Positions 43,097-57,478 of a stretch of DNA of 61,682 nucleotides are shown piece after piece. Source of the DNA: Mycoplasmatota bacterium (GTDB taxonomy: Bacteria; Bacillota_I; Bacilli_A; Acholeplasmatales; Acholeplasmataceae); assembly GCA_024650045.1 (NCBI GenBank), contig JANKMU010000010.1, forward strand, positions 1 to 61,682, written 5' to 3'. The notes under the pieces were generated by a model, which ran no database searches, was not told where the DNA came from, and saw nothing but the letters and a program-made list of their open reading frames with translations. Position 1 is the stretch's first letter; each line of letters begins with the position of its first letter. The position numbers and the translations under genes were made by a program.

Positions 43097-45268
43097 CTAT
43101 TTATTATCTTTTAACATCGTTAATCCGACTTTACCTCTATTTAAATCAATATTCAATACATAGACAGTAACAATGTCACCAACATTTAAGACATCCTTTG
43201 GATGTTTAATGTAATGTTTCGCTATTTTGGAGATGTGTAATAACCCATCTTCTTTTAATCCAACATCGATAAATGCTCCAAAGTCTACAACATTTCTAAC
43301 GGTACCTTGAAGTTCCATTCCAACACTTAAATCTTCAAGTTTTAAGATATCACTTCTAAGAAGTGGTTGTGCGAACTGGTCTCTTGGATCTCTTAATGGT
43401 GCAATAAATGCATCCAAAATATCATCTAGAGTATACTTATCAACTTTAAGTTCATCTTGAAGTTTTTTTCTATCGATTCCATCAATTAACAGTTTAACGA
43501 TATCCTTGCCAAACATATCACCAATAATCTTATACATCTTCATAATCTGTTTAGCAACACCATAACTCTCAGGGTGAACTGCAGTCATATCAAGTGCTTC
43601 ATCGCCTTCTGGAATTCTTAAGAATCCTGCAGCTTGTTCAAATGTTTTAGCACCTAGTTTAGGTACGCCTAGGATATCTTTTCTATTTCTAAACTTACCT
43701 AATTTATCTCTATGTTTTACAATGTTTTGTGCACTTGTTTTGTTTAACCCAGAAACATACATTAATAATGCTTTACTTGCTGTATTAACATTGACGCCAA
43801 CTTGGTTAACTGCTTGAGTAACAACAAAGTTTAAAGAATCATTTAATTTCTTTGGTGCAACATCATGTTGATATTGACCAACACCAATACTCTTAGGATC
43901 TATTTTAACTAATTCTGATAATGGGTCTTGTAGACGTCTTGCTATGCTCGCTGCTGATCTTTCTTCAACAGAAAAATCAGGGAATTCTTCTCTAGCGAGT
44001 TCACTTGCAGAATAAACGGATGCTCCAGCTTCGTTAACAATAACATACTGAACTTTCATTTGTGTACTCTTTAACAGTTCAGCAACGAAACTTTCAGTTT
44101 CTCTACTTGCTGTACCATTACCGATTGCAATGATTTCTACTTTATATTTATGAATAAGTCTAATCAGTTCTTTTTGTGAATCTATAATTTGTTTATCACT
44201 AATAGATCCTCCCATGGTTTTCTCATGTGGATAGATCACACCTTTTTCCATCACTGTGCCTTGCTCGTTGACAACACTTAATTTACAACCCGTTCTAAAT
44301 GCAGGGTCAATACCTAATACAACTTTACCTTTTAGTGGTGGTTGTAATAAAAGCTTTTGTAGATTGTTTGAAAAAACTTCAATGGCTTGTTCTTCACCTT
44401 TTTCAGTTAATTCACTACGAACTTCTCTTTCTAAACTTGGATAGATAAGTCGTTTTAGTGCATCCTCAATAGCTTCTTTCATATAAGGGGTAACTGGTGA
44501 GTTTTCATTTCTAATTAACTGTCTTTCTAAAAATGAAATCATTCGTACTTTATCTACATCAATCTTACATGTAATAACTTTTTCGTTTTCAGCTCTATTG
44601 ATTGCTAAAATACGATGAGGTTTCATTTTGCTTACAGGTTCATTGTAATCATAATACATCTCATATGTTTTTCTTTCATCAACTGCATTTTTCTTAACAC
44701 TTGTAACAACAAGTCCTGAATTTTTCATTTCTTCTCTTAGTGCTTTTCTATAATCCGCTTCATCTGATATAAATTCAGCAATAATATATTTAGCACCTTC
44801 GATAGCTTCTTCAACAGTTGGAACTTCTTCCGTGATATATTTCTTAGCTTCCTCAACGACATCATCCATTAAAAACATCATCATCCAGGTTGCTAATGGT
44901 TCAAGACCTTTAGCAATAGCTTCAGTAGCTTTTGTCTTTTTCTTTTCTTTATATGGTCTATACAAGTCTTCAACTTCTACAAGTTTACTTGCTTGCATAA
45001 TTTCTTGCTTCAAATCATCTGTCAACATACCTTTTTCATCAATTAGACGAATCACTTGTTCTTTTCGATCTAATAGATTATTTGCGTACTCCCAAGTCTT
45101 AAAGATCTCATTGATTTGCTCTTCATCAAGACCTCCAGTCGCTTCCTTACGGTATCTAGCAATAAAAGGAATCGTATTGCCTTCATCTAATAAATTAAGG
45201 ACTGAAACGATTTGTTTTTCAGAGATTCGTAAAGCTTTCTTTATTTCTAAAATAATTTGTTCGTTCAT
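43097..45268 (-). CDS. tex: Tex-family RNA-binding transcription accessory protein
   Basis: 723 residues with the Tex architecture: an N-terminal helical region (about 1-200), the YqgF/RuvC-like domain with VVLGIDPAFRTGCKL (near 315), helix-hairpin-helix units (LNKTSAQNIVKHRDKLGKF and LGVPKLGAKTFEQAAGFLRI) and a C-terminal S1 domain from LSVGMELQGTVRNVVDFGAF. Tex binds RNA and affects transcription and toxin expression in other bacteria. GGGAGAG precedes the ATG. Last of the long minus-strand gene run and directly ahead of the tRNA promoter. Confidence 0.94.
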   Translation of the reverse strand: MNEQIILEIKKALRISEKQIVSVLNLLDEGNTIPFIARYRKEATGGLDEEQINEIFKTWEYANNLLDRKEQVIRLIDEKGMLTDDLKQEIMQASKLVEVEDLYRPYKEKKKTKATEAIAKGLEPLATWMMMFLMDDVVEEAKKYITEEVPTVEEAIEGAKYIIAEFISDEADYRKALREEMKNSGLVVTSVKKNAVDERKTYEMYYDYNEPVSKMKPHRILAINRAENEKVITCKIDVDKVRMISFLERQLIRNENSPVTPYMKEAIEDALKRLIYPSLEREVRSELTEKGEEQAIEVFSNNLQKLLLQPPLKGKVVLGIDPAFRTGCKLSVVNEQGTVMEKGVIYPHEKTMGGSISDKQIIDSQKELIRLIHKYKVEIIAIGNGTASRETESFVAELLKSTQMKVQYVIVNEAGASVYSASELAREEFPDFSVEERSAASIARRLQDPLSELVKIDPKSIGVGQYQHDVAPKKLNDSLNFVVTQAVNQVGVNVNTASKALLMYVSGLNKTSAQNIVKHRDKLGKFRNRKDILGVPKLGAKTFEQAAGFLRIPEGDEALDMTAVHPESYGVAKQIMKMYKIIGDMFGKDIVKLLIDGIDRKKLQDELKVDKYTLDDILDAFIAPLRDPRDQFAQPLLRSDILKLEDLSVGMELQGTVRNVVDFGAFIDVGLKEDGLLHISKIAKHYIKHPKDVLNVGDIVTVYVLNIDLNRGKVGLTMLKDNK

Positions 45269-45291
45269 TTTTCTCTCCCTTTAATAGCACA

Positions 45292-45308
45292 AAAGGGCAT
45301 TGCCCTTT
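45292..45308. terminator. Short hairpin between tex and the upstream gene
   Basis: AAAGGGC-ATT-GCCCTTT is a perfect seven-base stem; on the minus strand TTTTG follows. It is a weak terminator or attenuator between the gene ending at 45321 and tex. Confidence 0.5.
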
Positions 45309-45320
45309 ATATGATTAAGC

Positions 45321-45977
45321 TTATGATTGAAGCTTAGTAACTTCAATAACAATATGGTTTGTCAAAACCCAAGTCTCAAATTTATCTTCATCAGCTTCAA
45401 CTTCGAAAATGACTAACATGTTGTCTCTATCTTGATCTAATTCTAAATGTGTTAATTTAGGTTGTTCAAATAGATTACCATTGCCGGTTGCATCCATATC
45501 AACAAATAAGAATGCTGTATCTTCTAAATTATCAACGCTCATGATAGCTTCATAAATTGGATCATTGATTTCGCTACTTCTATAAAAATAGAAATATATA
45601 TGTGTTTGCCCGTCAATCAAAGCTTTTAAATCTTCATATTCTTCTTTACCATCAAGTTGTGAAAAATCTCCATAAACGCCATGAATTTCATCATATCCTG
45701 CAAGAATAATTAATTCAGTTGCTGTAATATGCATATAATCATCATATGGTCCAGCTTCTGGTTCTTGATTCATAAAATACTGAACAATGAAAATAATAGT
45801 AACGACGACAATTGTTAAAGCAATAATTGAGATTCCTAATCTAAAGAATAAGATTTCATTTTTAGTTGCTTCACGCTTTGGATTTGTCTTTGCGAGTTCG
45901 GTTTTGCTTTTAGCATTTTTTTGTGATGCTTGATTTGTATTTTTCTTCTTTGGTTGTACCTTTTGTACACGCGCCAT
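45321..45977 (-). CDS. Membrane-anchored protein with possible thioredoxin-like extracellular domain
   Basis: 218 residues: a basic cytoplasmic N-terminus (about 1-42, many Lys), one membrane helix (about 46-68), then an acidic outer domain. Its pattern, a YFYFYR strand near 128-135, a helix with DPIYEAIMSV, FLFVDMDATG, and a final strand pair, recalls a thioredoxin fold, but there is no CxxC pair, so redox function is unlikely. This is a weak comparison. It lies between acpS and tex on the same strand. Confidence 0.55.
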   Translation of the reverse strand: MARVQKVQPKKKNTNQASQKNAKSKTELAKTNPKREATKNEILFFRLGISIIALTIVVVTIIFIVQYFMNQEPEAGPYDDYMHITATELIILAGYDEIHGVYGDFSQLDGKEEYEDLKALIDGQTHIYFYFYRSSEINDPIYEAIMSVDNLEDTAFLFVDMDATGNGNLFEQPKLTHLELDQDRDNMLVIFEVEADEDKFETWVLTNHIVIEVTKLQS

Positions 45978-46046
45978 AATGTCACATCCTATCCATTAGA
46001 ATTATACCGAATTACCCATAAAAACACAACACTATGGATAAATATG

Positions 46047-46403
46047 TTAAAGTTTCTCAATCATCACGTATGCAATGGCATGCATATCGGTATGTGTGAT
46101 GGTGATATGAATAATTTCTTGATTTGAAAAATACTCGGTTTTAACAAACGGTGTCCCGTTTTCTTCATTTAAAATAGAGAAGTCTGTATAATTTGTTTTA
46201 CCGTGACCTTTACTAATTGCTTTAAACAAAGCTTCTTTTGCTGCAAAGCGACCACCAATAAATGACAACTTTGTATTTTCAGCAGCAATATTCTCATATA
46301 ACTTTTTTTCTTCAGGGCTCAAAATACGATCAATAAATCGGTCACTGAGTAGTTCTTTAATTCGATTTAAATCAACTAAATCAATACCTATACCTAAGAT
46401 CAT
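46047..46403 (-). CDS. acpS: Holo-[acyl-carrier-protein] synthase
   Basis: 118 residues from the ATG at 46403, one base after the whiA stop with AAGGAAG upstream; a longer frame into whiA is not used. Motifs: MILGIGIDLVDLNRI with the Mg-binding Asp8, and GRFAAKEALFKAI with the catalytic Glu/Lys. It moves the 4'-phosphopantetheine arm from CoA to acyl carrier protein. The presence of acpS implies fatty-acid synthesis or another ACP-dependent path. Confidence 0.93.
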   Translation of the reverse strand: MILGIGIDLVDLNRIKELLSDRFIDRILSPEEKKLYENIAAENTKLSFIGGRFAAKEALFKAISKGHGKTNYTDFSILNEENGTPFVKTEYFSNQEIIHITITHTDMHAIAYVMIEKL

Positions 46404-46404
46404 C

Positions 46405-47340
46405 TTATTTTCTTCCTTCCCTGATTTGCTCAGCCATTTGTTTAATTTTAACCAAACGGTGATTAATTCCAGACTTACTAATGGTTTCACCATATGTCTC
46501 TTCATATATATCAGTTAGTTCTCTTAAACTAACTTCTGGATTATCTTTTCTTAATTTCATAACTTTTTTGATTTTTTCATCGATATGATGTTCTGGGATA
46601 AATTTTTCTATCACTTCAATATCTTCTAATTGTTCATTAGCAGCAATAAAGATTTTCTTCTCATTTGCAATCTCACAATTCATAATTCGATTGATTGAAT
46701 TATTAAAATCTCTTTTAATTCTAATATCTTCAAACTTAAAGACTGAATTTTGTGCTCCCATAATTTGAATCAAATCACTAATGCCTTCAGCATCTTTTAA
46801 GTAAACGATATATCCATTTCGTCTTTTTGTTATTTTCGCATTTAAATCAAAACTATTCATCAATTGTTGCATAAAAACAATTTGATCAGAATTTCTTGCA
46901 AATATTTCTAAATGATATTCAGCTGTTTTGGGGTGGTTCACTGAACCACCTGATAAAAATGCTGCTCTTAAATATGCTTTTTTCGTTTCAGGGGATTGTG
47001 TAATCAGTTCTTGACTCTCAACTGGATTTTCAAAGTACCCATGTTCATTCACAATATCTTCTACTTTGGATTCAATTCTAACAATAATGGTTTGCCTTTG
47101 TTTGAGTTTATTTTGTTTTTGGGTAATAAGACTTGTCTCAGCTTGATAAAGGGTTCTTACAAGCTGTAAAAACCGTTTAGCAACGGTTGGATTGTTGGTT
47201 TTGAAATCAAACATCTTGAGTTTGTTTTCAATATGAAATTCGGTATTGAGATTTAAGAACGCAGAAAACTCTGCAAGTTGTTCTTCAAACCCAACCGGAA
47301 TTGTTACCAATTCCTCTTTTACAGTTCTAGCAAAACTCAT
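46405..47340 (-). CDS. whiA: WhiA-family DNA-binding regulator
   Basis: 311 residues: an N-terminal LAGLIDADG-like region in two parts (about 1-195, with AYLRAAFLSGGSVNHP) and a C-terminal helix-turn-helix with EVSLRELTDIYEETYGETISKSGINHRL. WhiA acts in cell division and chromosome segregation in Bacillota. It starts 1 bp after trxB and stops 1 bp before acpS. Confidence 0.94.
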   Translation of the reverse strand: MSFARTVKEELVTIPVGFEEQLAEFSAFLNLNTEFHIENKLKMFDFKTNNPTVAKRFLQLVRTLYQAETSLITQKQNKLKQRQTIIVRIESKVEDIVNEHGYFENPVESQELITQSPETKKAYLRAAFLSGGSVNHPKTAEYHLEIFARNSDQIVFMQQLMNSFDLNAKITKRRNGYIVYLKDAEGISDLIQIMGAQNSVFKFEDIRIKRDFNNSINRIMNCEIANEKKIFIAANEQLEDIEVIEKFIPEHHIDEKIKKVMKLRKDNPEVSLRELTDIYEETYGETISKSGINHRLVKIKQMAEQIREGRK

Positions 47341-47341
47341 A

Positions 47342-48256
47342 TTACTCCCAAGATTCTATATATTTTAATGCATTTTGTGCAGCAACTGCTCCGTCACCTG
47401 TTGCAGTAACAACTTGACGAATTTGCTTAACGATCACATCACCAGCTGCATAAACACCTGGAACTTTCGTTTCCATTTTTTCATTGGCAACGATATATCC
47501 ATATTCATTGGTTATACCCAAATCCTTAACCATACCGGTTACTGGAATTAAACCAACATATTCAAAGACACCATCTACTAAAATAGTTTCTTCCCTACCT
47601 TTTTCATCAGTGATGATAACACCTGTAAGTCCTTTTTCATCTCCTAAGAATTTTTTAACTAAAGAACTATATCTAAAATCAACATTTTTAAACTTTCTTA
47701 AAATGTCTTGTGATTTTTTATCAGCTGTTAAATCTTCTAAGTTTTGTACGACAGTAACATGTGTTGTAAAACTTGCAAGATATGAAGCTTCTTCAACTGC
47801 ACTGTTTCCGCCACCAACTACAAGAACTTTTTTACCTTTATATAATGGTCCATCACAAATCGCACACCAACTAATACCGTTCATCGCGAATTGATCTTCA
47901 TTTTCTACACCTAATCTTCTAGGTACAGTACCAGAAGCTACAATAATAGCTTTTGTTTCATAAGTTTGATTATCAGTAAATACTTTTTTTACATTACCAT
48001 CTAATTCAACTTTGGTAATCTCTTCATAAATCACTTCAACACCAATATCATAAGCATGATCAATCATCAACGTAGCAAGTTCATAACCTGCCATCTTTTT
48101 TGACCCTGTGTAATTTTCAATTTCATTGGTATTCACAAGCTGTCCACCTGGAGCTCCCTTTTCAAACATAGCAACTTTCAAGTTTGCTCTTTGTGCATAA
48201 ATAGCTGCGGTGATGCCAGCTGGACCAGCACCAATAATTAATAAGTCATATAACAT
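47342..48256 (-). CDS. trxB: Thioredoxin-disulfide reductase
   Basis: 304 residues with the FAD motif GAGPAGITAA (9-18), the redox pair CAIC (Cys131, Cys134), the NADPH motif VVGGGNSAVEEASYL and the late FAD motif VYAAGDV. It reduces thioredoxin with NADPH. Ile in CAIC replaces the common Thr. The neighbour order HAD phosphatase-trxB-whiA is as in other Bacillota. Confidence 0.93.
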   Translation of the reverse strand: MLYDLLIIGAGPAGITAAIYAQRANLKVAMFEKGAPGGQLVNTNEIENYTGSKKMAGYELATLMIDHAYDIGVEVIYEEITKVELDGNVKKVFTDNQTYETKAIIVASGTVPRRLGVENEDQFAMNGISWCAICDGPLYKGKKVLVVGGGNSAVEEASYLASFTTHVTVVQNLEDLTADKKSQDILRKFKNVDFRYSSLVKKFLGDEKGLTGVIITDEKGREETILVDGVFEYVGLIPVTGMVKDLGITNEYGYIVANEKMETKVPGVYAAGDVIVKQIRQVVTATGDGAVAAQNALKYIESWE

Positions 48257-48271
48257 TTTTGTTTCTCCTTT

Positions 48272-48910
48272 TTATACGAAATCTTTTAAGTTAGTTAGTT
48301 CATCGATAACAAATTCAGGTTGTTCCATAAGACATGCTTTTAAGCGGTGACTATAGGTCACTGCACATGATGAAATACCAGCTTTTTTTGCTGCGATGAT
48401 ATCATTTTCATGATCGCCCACATAAACTGTGGTTTCTTTATCTGCATTAAATAGTTTCAATGCTTTTTCAACAGGTTCAGGATTTGGTTTATGATGAACA
48501 ACATCCTCATATCCAATTAACCCATCTATGTAATCAATTAAACCTGTTAGTTCGAGATGATAAAGTGCAACTTTTCTCATCTTGGATGTAACGATACCTA
48601 TCGTACAGTTTTTACTTTTTAAATATTTCAAAGTCTCCACTGCACCAGGATAAGCTTTTAATCCGTTTTCTATTTTTTGATTAGATATAAGTCTATAATA
48701 TTCAACAATTTTATTGACTTCATTCGGGTCATCAGTATAAAATCCGAATGTCTTAAATAAAGTTTGTCCTAATAAGTTTGTAAGTTCTTCATCTTTTAAT
48801 TCAATATGTGGATAAAACTTTTCAAAGGTCTCTTTAAATGTGTCCAGTATAATTTCGGTGGTTTGAATTAATGTTCCATCTAAATCAAGCAGGATTGTTT
48901 TCAAGCGCAT
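48272..48910 (-). CDS. HAD-family phosphatase, PpaX/phosphoglycolate-phosphatase-like
   Basis: 212 residues from the ATG at 48910, which lies inside the end of lgt (26-bp overlap) after GAGG. HAD motifs: LLDLDGTLIQT (nucleophile Asp), VTSKM, and the VYVGDHENDIIAAKKAG loop. The lgt-linked position is that of ppaX, whose product clears pyrophosphate released by HprK. It may do so here, but a phosphoglycolate phosphatase role is equally possible from sequence. Confidence 0.85.
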   Translation of the reverse strand: MRLKTILLDLDGTLIQTTEIILDTFKETFEKFYPHIELKDEELTNLLGQTLFKTFGFYTDDPNEVNKIVEYYRLISNQKIENGLKAYPGAVETLKYLKSKNCTIGIVTSKMRKVALYHLELTGLIDYIDGLIGYEDVVHHKPNPEPVEKALKLFNADKETTVYVGDHENDIIAAKKAGISSCAVTYSHRLKACLMEQPEFVIDELTNLKDFV

Positions 48911-49841
48911 CTTCCTCAATTAATATATCAACATAATAAGGTTGGTTTTTATAGAAATATTTTTTCGCCACAATAATTGCAACACCACCAAGCATAAATA
49001 GTGTAAGCGATAAAACGATATTTGCAGGTAATCCAAACATTCTTAATGCATCACCTGGATGACCACCAGTTCTAAGTGGTTCAATAATTGCCCCACGTCC
49101 TAGTCCATACCAAATCAAATATAATCCGATGGTGTCACCAATTCTAAACCATCTTTTTCTTCTTGCAACAAGTAAGAACACAAGACCTATAAAGTTCCAA
49201 ATGCCTTCATACAAAAATGTTGGATGATGATAGTTTCCAGCAATAAACATTTGTTCTTTAATAAATCCGGGCAATATGTTTAAAATAAATTGACTTTCGA
49301 TAACTGGCCCATATGCTTCTGCGTTCATAAAGTTTCCCCAACGACCAACAATCTGTCCAACAAGAAAACCAATTGCTAGCATATCAGCTAATATCCAGAA
49401 ATTAATCTTTTTCTTTTTCGTAAAAATAACAACAAATATAAACGCGGTGATAACGGCTCCATGAATAGATAATCCACCACTTGTAATATTGATAACATCA
49501 ATAAACGAATTATAACTTGGAGTAGGATCAAAGAGAACATAGTATAGTCTTGATCCTATAATCGATAATGGAACAGCATAGAGTAATGCATCAAATAAAA
49601 TCTCTGTATCCCAACCAACTCGTTTAAATTCCCAATAAGTAAGAAATGCTCCTAATGATATACCTGTTAATATAAAAACTGCATACCAAGCAATTTGAGC
49701 GAACCCAAAATCAACAGCAATATTGTTATAAGGCGTTCCTGTTTGTGTTGCCACTGCTAATATAATCATTAACATGAAAACTGCAAACGCACCTCCATAA
49801 ATATAAAAAGATTTTTTGTTTTTCTTAAAGTAATCAATCAT
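48885..49841 (-). CDS. lgt: Prolipoprotein diacylglyceryl transferase
   Basis: 318 residues, about seven membrane helices, with the Lgt signature VGRWGNFMNAEAYG and the HGAV and RPLRTGGHPG-type segments. It attaches the lipid to the lipobox Cys of the several lipoproteins in this window. Its start overlaps hprK by 8 bp. The C-terminus extends about 25 residues beyond the last helix with an acidic tail. Confidence 0.94.
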   Translation of the reverse strand: MIDYFKKNKKSFYIYGGAFAVFMLMIILAVATQTGTPYNNIAVDFGFAQIAWYAVFILTGISLGAFLTYWEFKRVGWDTEILFDALLYAVPLSIIGSRLYYVLFDPTPSYNSFIDVINITSGGLSIHGAVITAFIFVVIFTKKKKINFWILADMLAIGFLVGQIVGRWGNFMNAEAYGPVIESQFILNILPGFIKEQMFIAGNYHHPTFLYEGIWNFIGLVFLLVARRKRWFRIGDTIGLYLIWYGLGRGAIIEPLRTGGHPGDALRMFGLPANIVLSLTLFMLGGVAIIVAKKYFYKNQPYYVDILIEEDALENNPA

Positions 49842-50775
49842 CTTCGTCTTCTTCCCTTCCTAGTCCGCTTGCCTTGAGGGCAACCGCTTGTGTTAATTCA
49901 AATGCTGCATTATAACCTAAGAATTTTAGCTTTTGATTCATTGCTGCACTTTCAACTAATGTTGCAACGTTTCTTCCCGGTAATATAGGAATCGTTATTT
50001 TAGCAACATCAGTATTAAAGATTTTCATCGTATCAGTTTCAATACCTAAACGATCATAGTCTTTTGCTTTTTTCCAATGTTCTAATTCAACAACTAATCT
50101 TATTTTCTTATTTTCACGATAAGCACCGGCACCAAACATTGATACAACATCAACAATACCAATACCTCTTACTTCAATAAACTTCTCTAATATTTTTGGA
50201 GCGCTACCTATGAGTACACCAGGTGCTGCTTCAAATATATCAACTCGATCATCACTTACTAAGATATGTCCACGCTTAATTAATTCTAATGCTGTCTCAC
50301 TTTTACCGATACCACTTTTCCCTGTAATTAGAGTTCCCATGCCATGTATATCAATTAAGACACCATGTAAACTTGTTCTTGGTGCTAACTTACTATGCAA
50401 GTACTGATAGAGTTGCCCACTCAATGGTGTTGTTCTAACTTTACTTTTTAGAATGGCAACATTATTTTGGTTTGCCAATTCTAAAAACATTTCTTCAATT
50501 TCAACATTGATAGAAAAGATAACTCCAGGAGGTTTCTTCATAAAAATGTCTTCGATTCTTTGTCTTCTAATGTCATAAGGCAACAACTTCATAAAATGAT
50601 GTTCTTTTGATCCAATCAAGATCATTCGATCAGGATCAAAAAAATCAAGGAAACCAGCAAGTTCAACACCTGGTCTACTTAACATTTCAGATTTAATTTC
50701 TCTATTCAATGCTTTTTTATCTGATAAAAGTTCGAGGTCTAAATCTTGTATCAAATGTTTGATTTTAAGTTTCAT
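49834..50775 (-). CDS. hprK: HPr kinase/phosphorylase
   Basis: 313 residues: an N-terminal MurF-like domain and the C-terminal kinase domain with Walker A GKSGIGKS, the DDRV segment and the HprK signature LEKFIEVRGIGIVDV. It phosphorylates HPr on Ser46 and links sugar uptake to catabolite control, so a PTS is expected in this genome. It overlaps its neighbours on both sides by a few bases. Confidence 0.94.
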   Translation of the reverse strand: MKLKIKHLIQDLDLELLSDKKALNREIKSEMLSRPGVELAGFLDFFDPDRMILIGSKEHHFMKLLPYDIRRQRIEDIFMKKPPGVIFSINVEIEEMFLELANQNNVAILKSKVRTTPLSGQLYQYLHSKLAPRTSLHGVLIDIHGMGTLITGKSGIGKSETALELIKRGHILVSDDRVDIFEAAPGVLIGSAPKILEKFIEVRGIGIVDVVSMFGAGAYRENKKIRLVVELEHWKKAKDYDRLGIETDTMKIFNTDVAKITIPILPGRNVATLVESAAMNQKLKFLGYNAAFELTQAVALKASGLGREEDEDD

Positions 50776-51314
50776 TTTTTACCTCCACTTAAAAATACAA
50801 TTCTATCGTTATACAACCATCTTCTTAAATAGGTTGCAAAAACAAGTCTTAAAATTGAAAATGAAAACGCAAAGATTAAGATGTTTTCTACACTTATAAA
50901 ATGGAATCCATCTACCAAAATCATATCAATCATATATAAGATTAATATTTGAACGGTAACAGATAATAAACCCATAGATAAGATCATTGCTCTTGCTAGA
51001 TATTTAAACAGCAAGATTTTAACAAAGTTCTCAATTAATGTTAATAACATAATTGCCATGATAAATCCTGTAACATTCATTGCAACCAATGGTTGATTGA
51101 TTCCAATCGTTAATCCAAAAACGACTGCTGCGATTAATAAATTGACACCTAAAGATAAAAGCATGTGAATCATATAATTTCTATGCAGCAGAAAACCAAG
51201 GCTAACCGACACCTTTTTAGATTGTTTTCTTTTCTTTAATTCATCTAGCAAAGCTAGGATTTCTTCTTCATCTAACTTTTTAGGATCTTTATCCTTATTG
51301 TCATTAGAACTCAT
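50772..51314 (-). CDS. Membrane protein between uvrA and hprK, possibly holin/YvlD-like
   Basis: 180 residues from the second of two close ATGs (51314), which is better placed after GGGGG; the first at 51320 is possible. An acidic and then basic N-terminus (about 1-42) precedes four membrane helices (about 50-72, 80-105, 110-133 and 140-162). In Bacillota small membrane proteins such as YvlD occur at this position; I cannot confirm homology. It overlaps hprK by 4 bp. Confidence 0.55.
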   Translation of the reverse strand: MSSNDNKDKDPKKLDEEEILALLDELKKRKQSKKVSVSLGFLLHRNYMIHMLLSLGVNLLIAAVVFGLTIGINQPLVAMNVTGFIMAIMLLTLIENFVKILLFKYLARAMILSMGLLSVTVQILILYMIDMILVDGFHFISVENILIFAFSFSILRLVFATYLRRWLYNDRIVFLSGGKK

Positions 51315-51363
51315 AGACATGCCCCCAACATCATTTATTATAACAAAAATAGTTTAGTTTTTG

Positions 51364-57440
<6,077 letters not shown>

Positions 57441-57478
57441 CATATCACCCATTTTATAATAGATAAATAATGATGTTA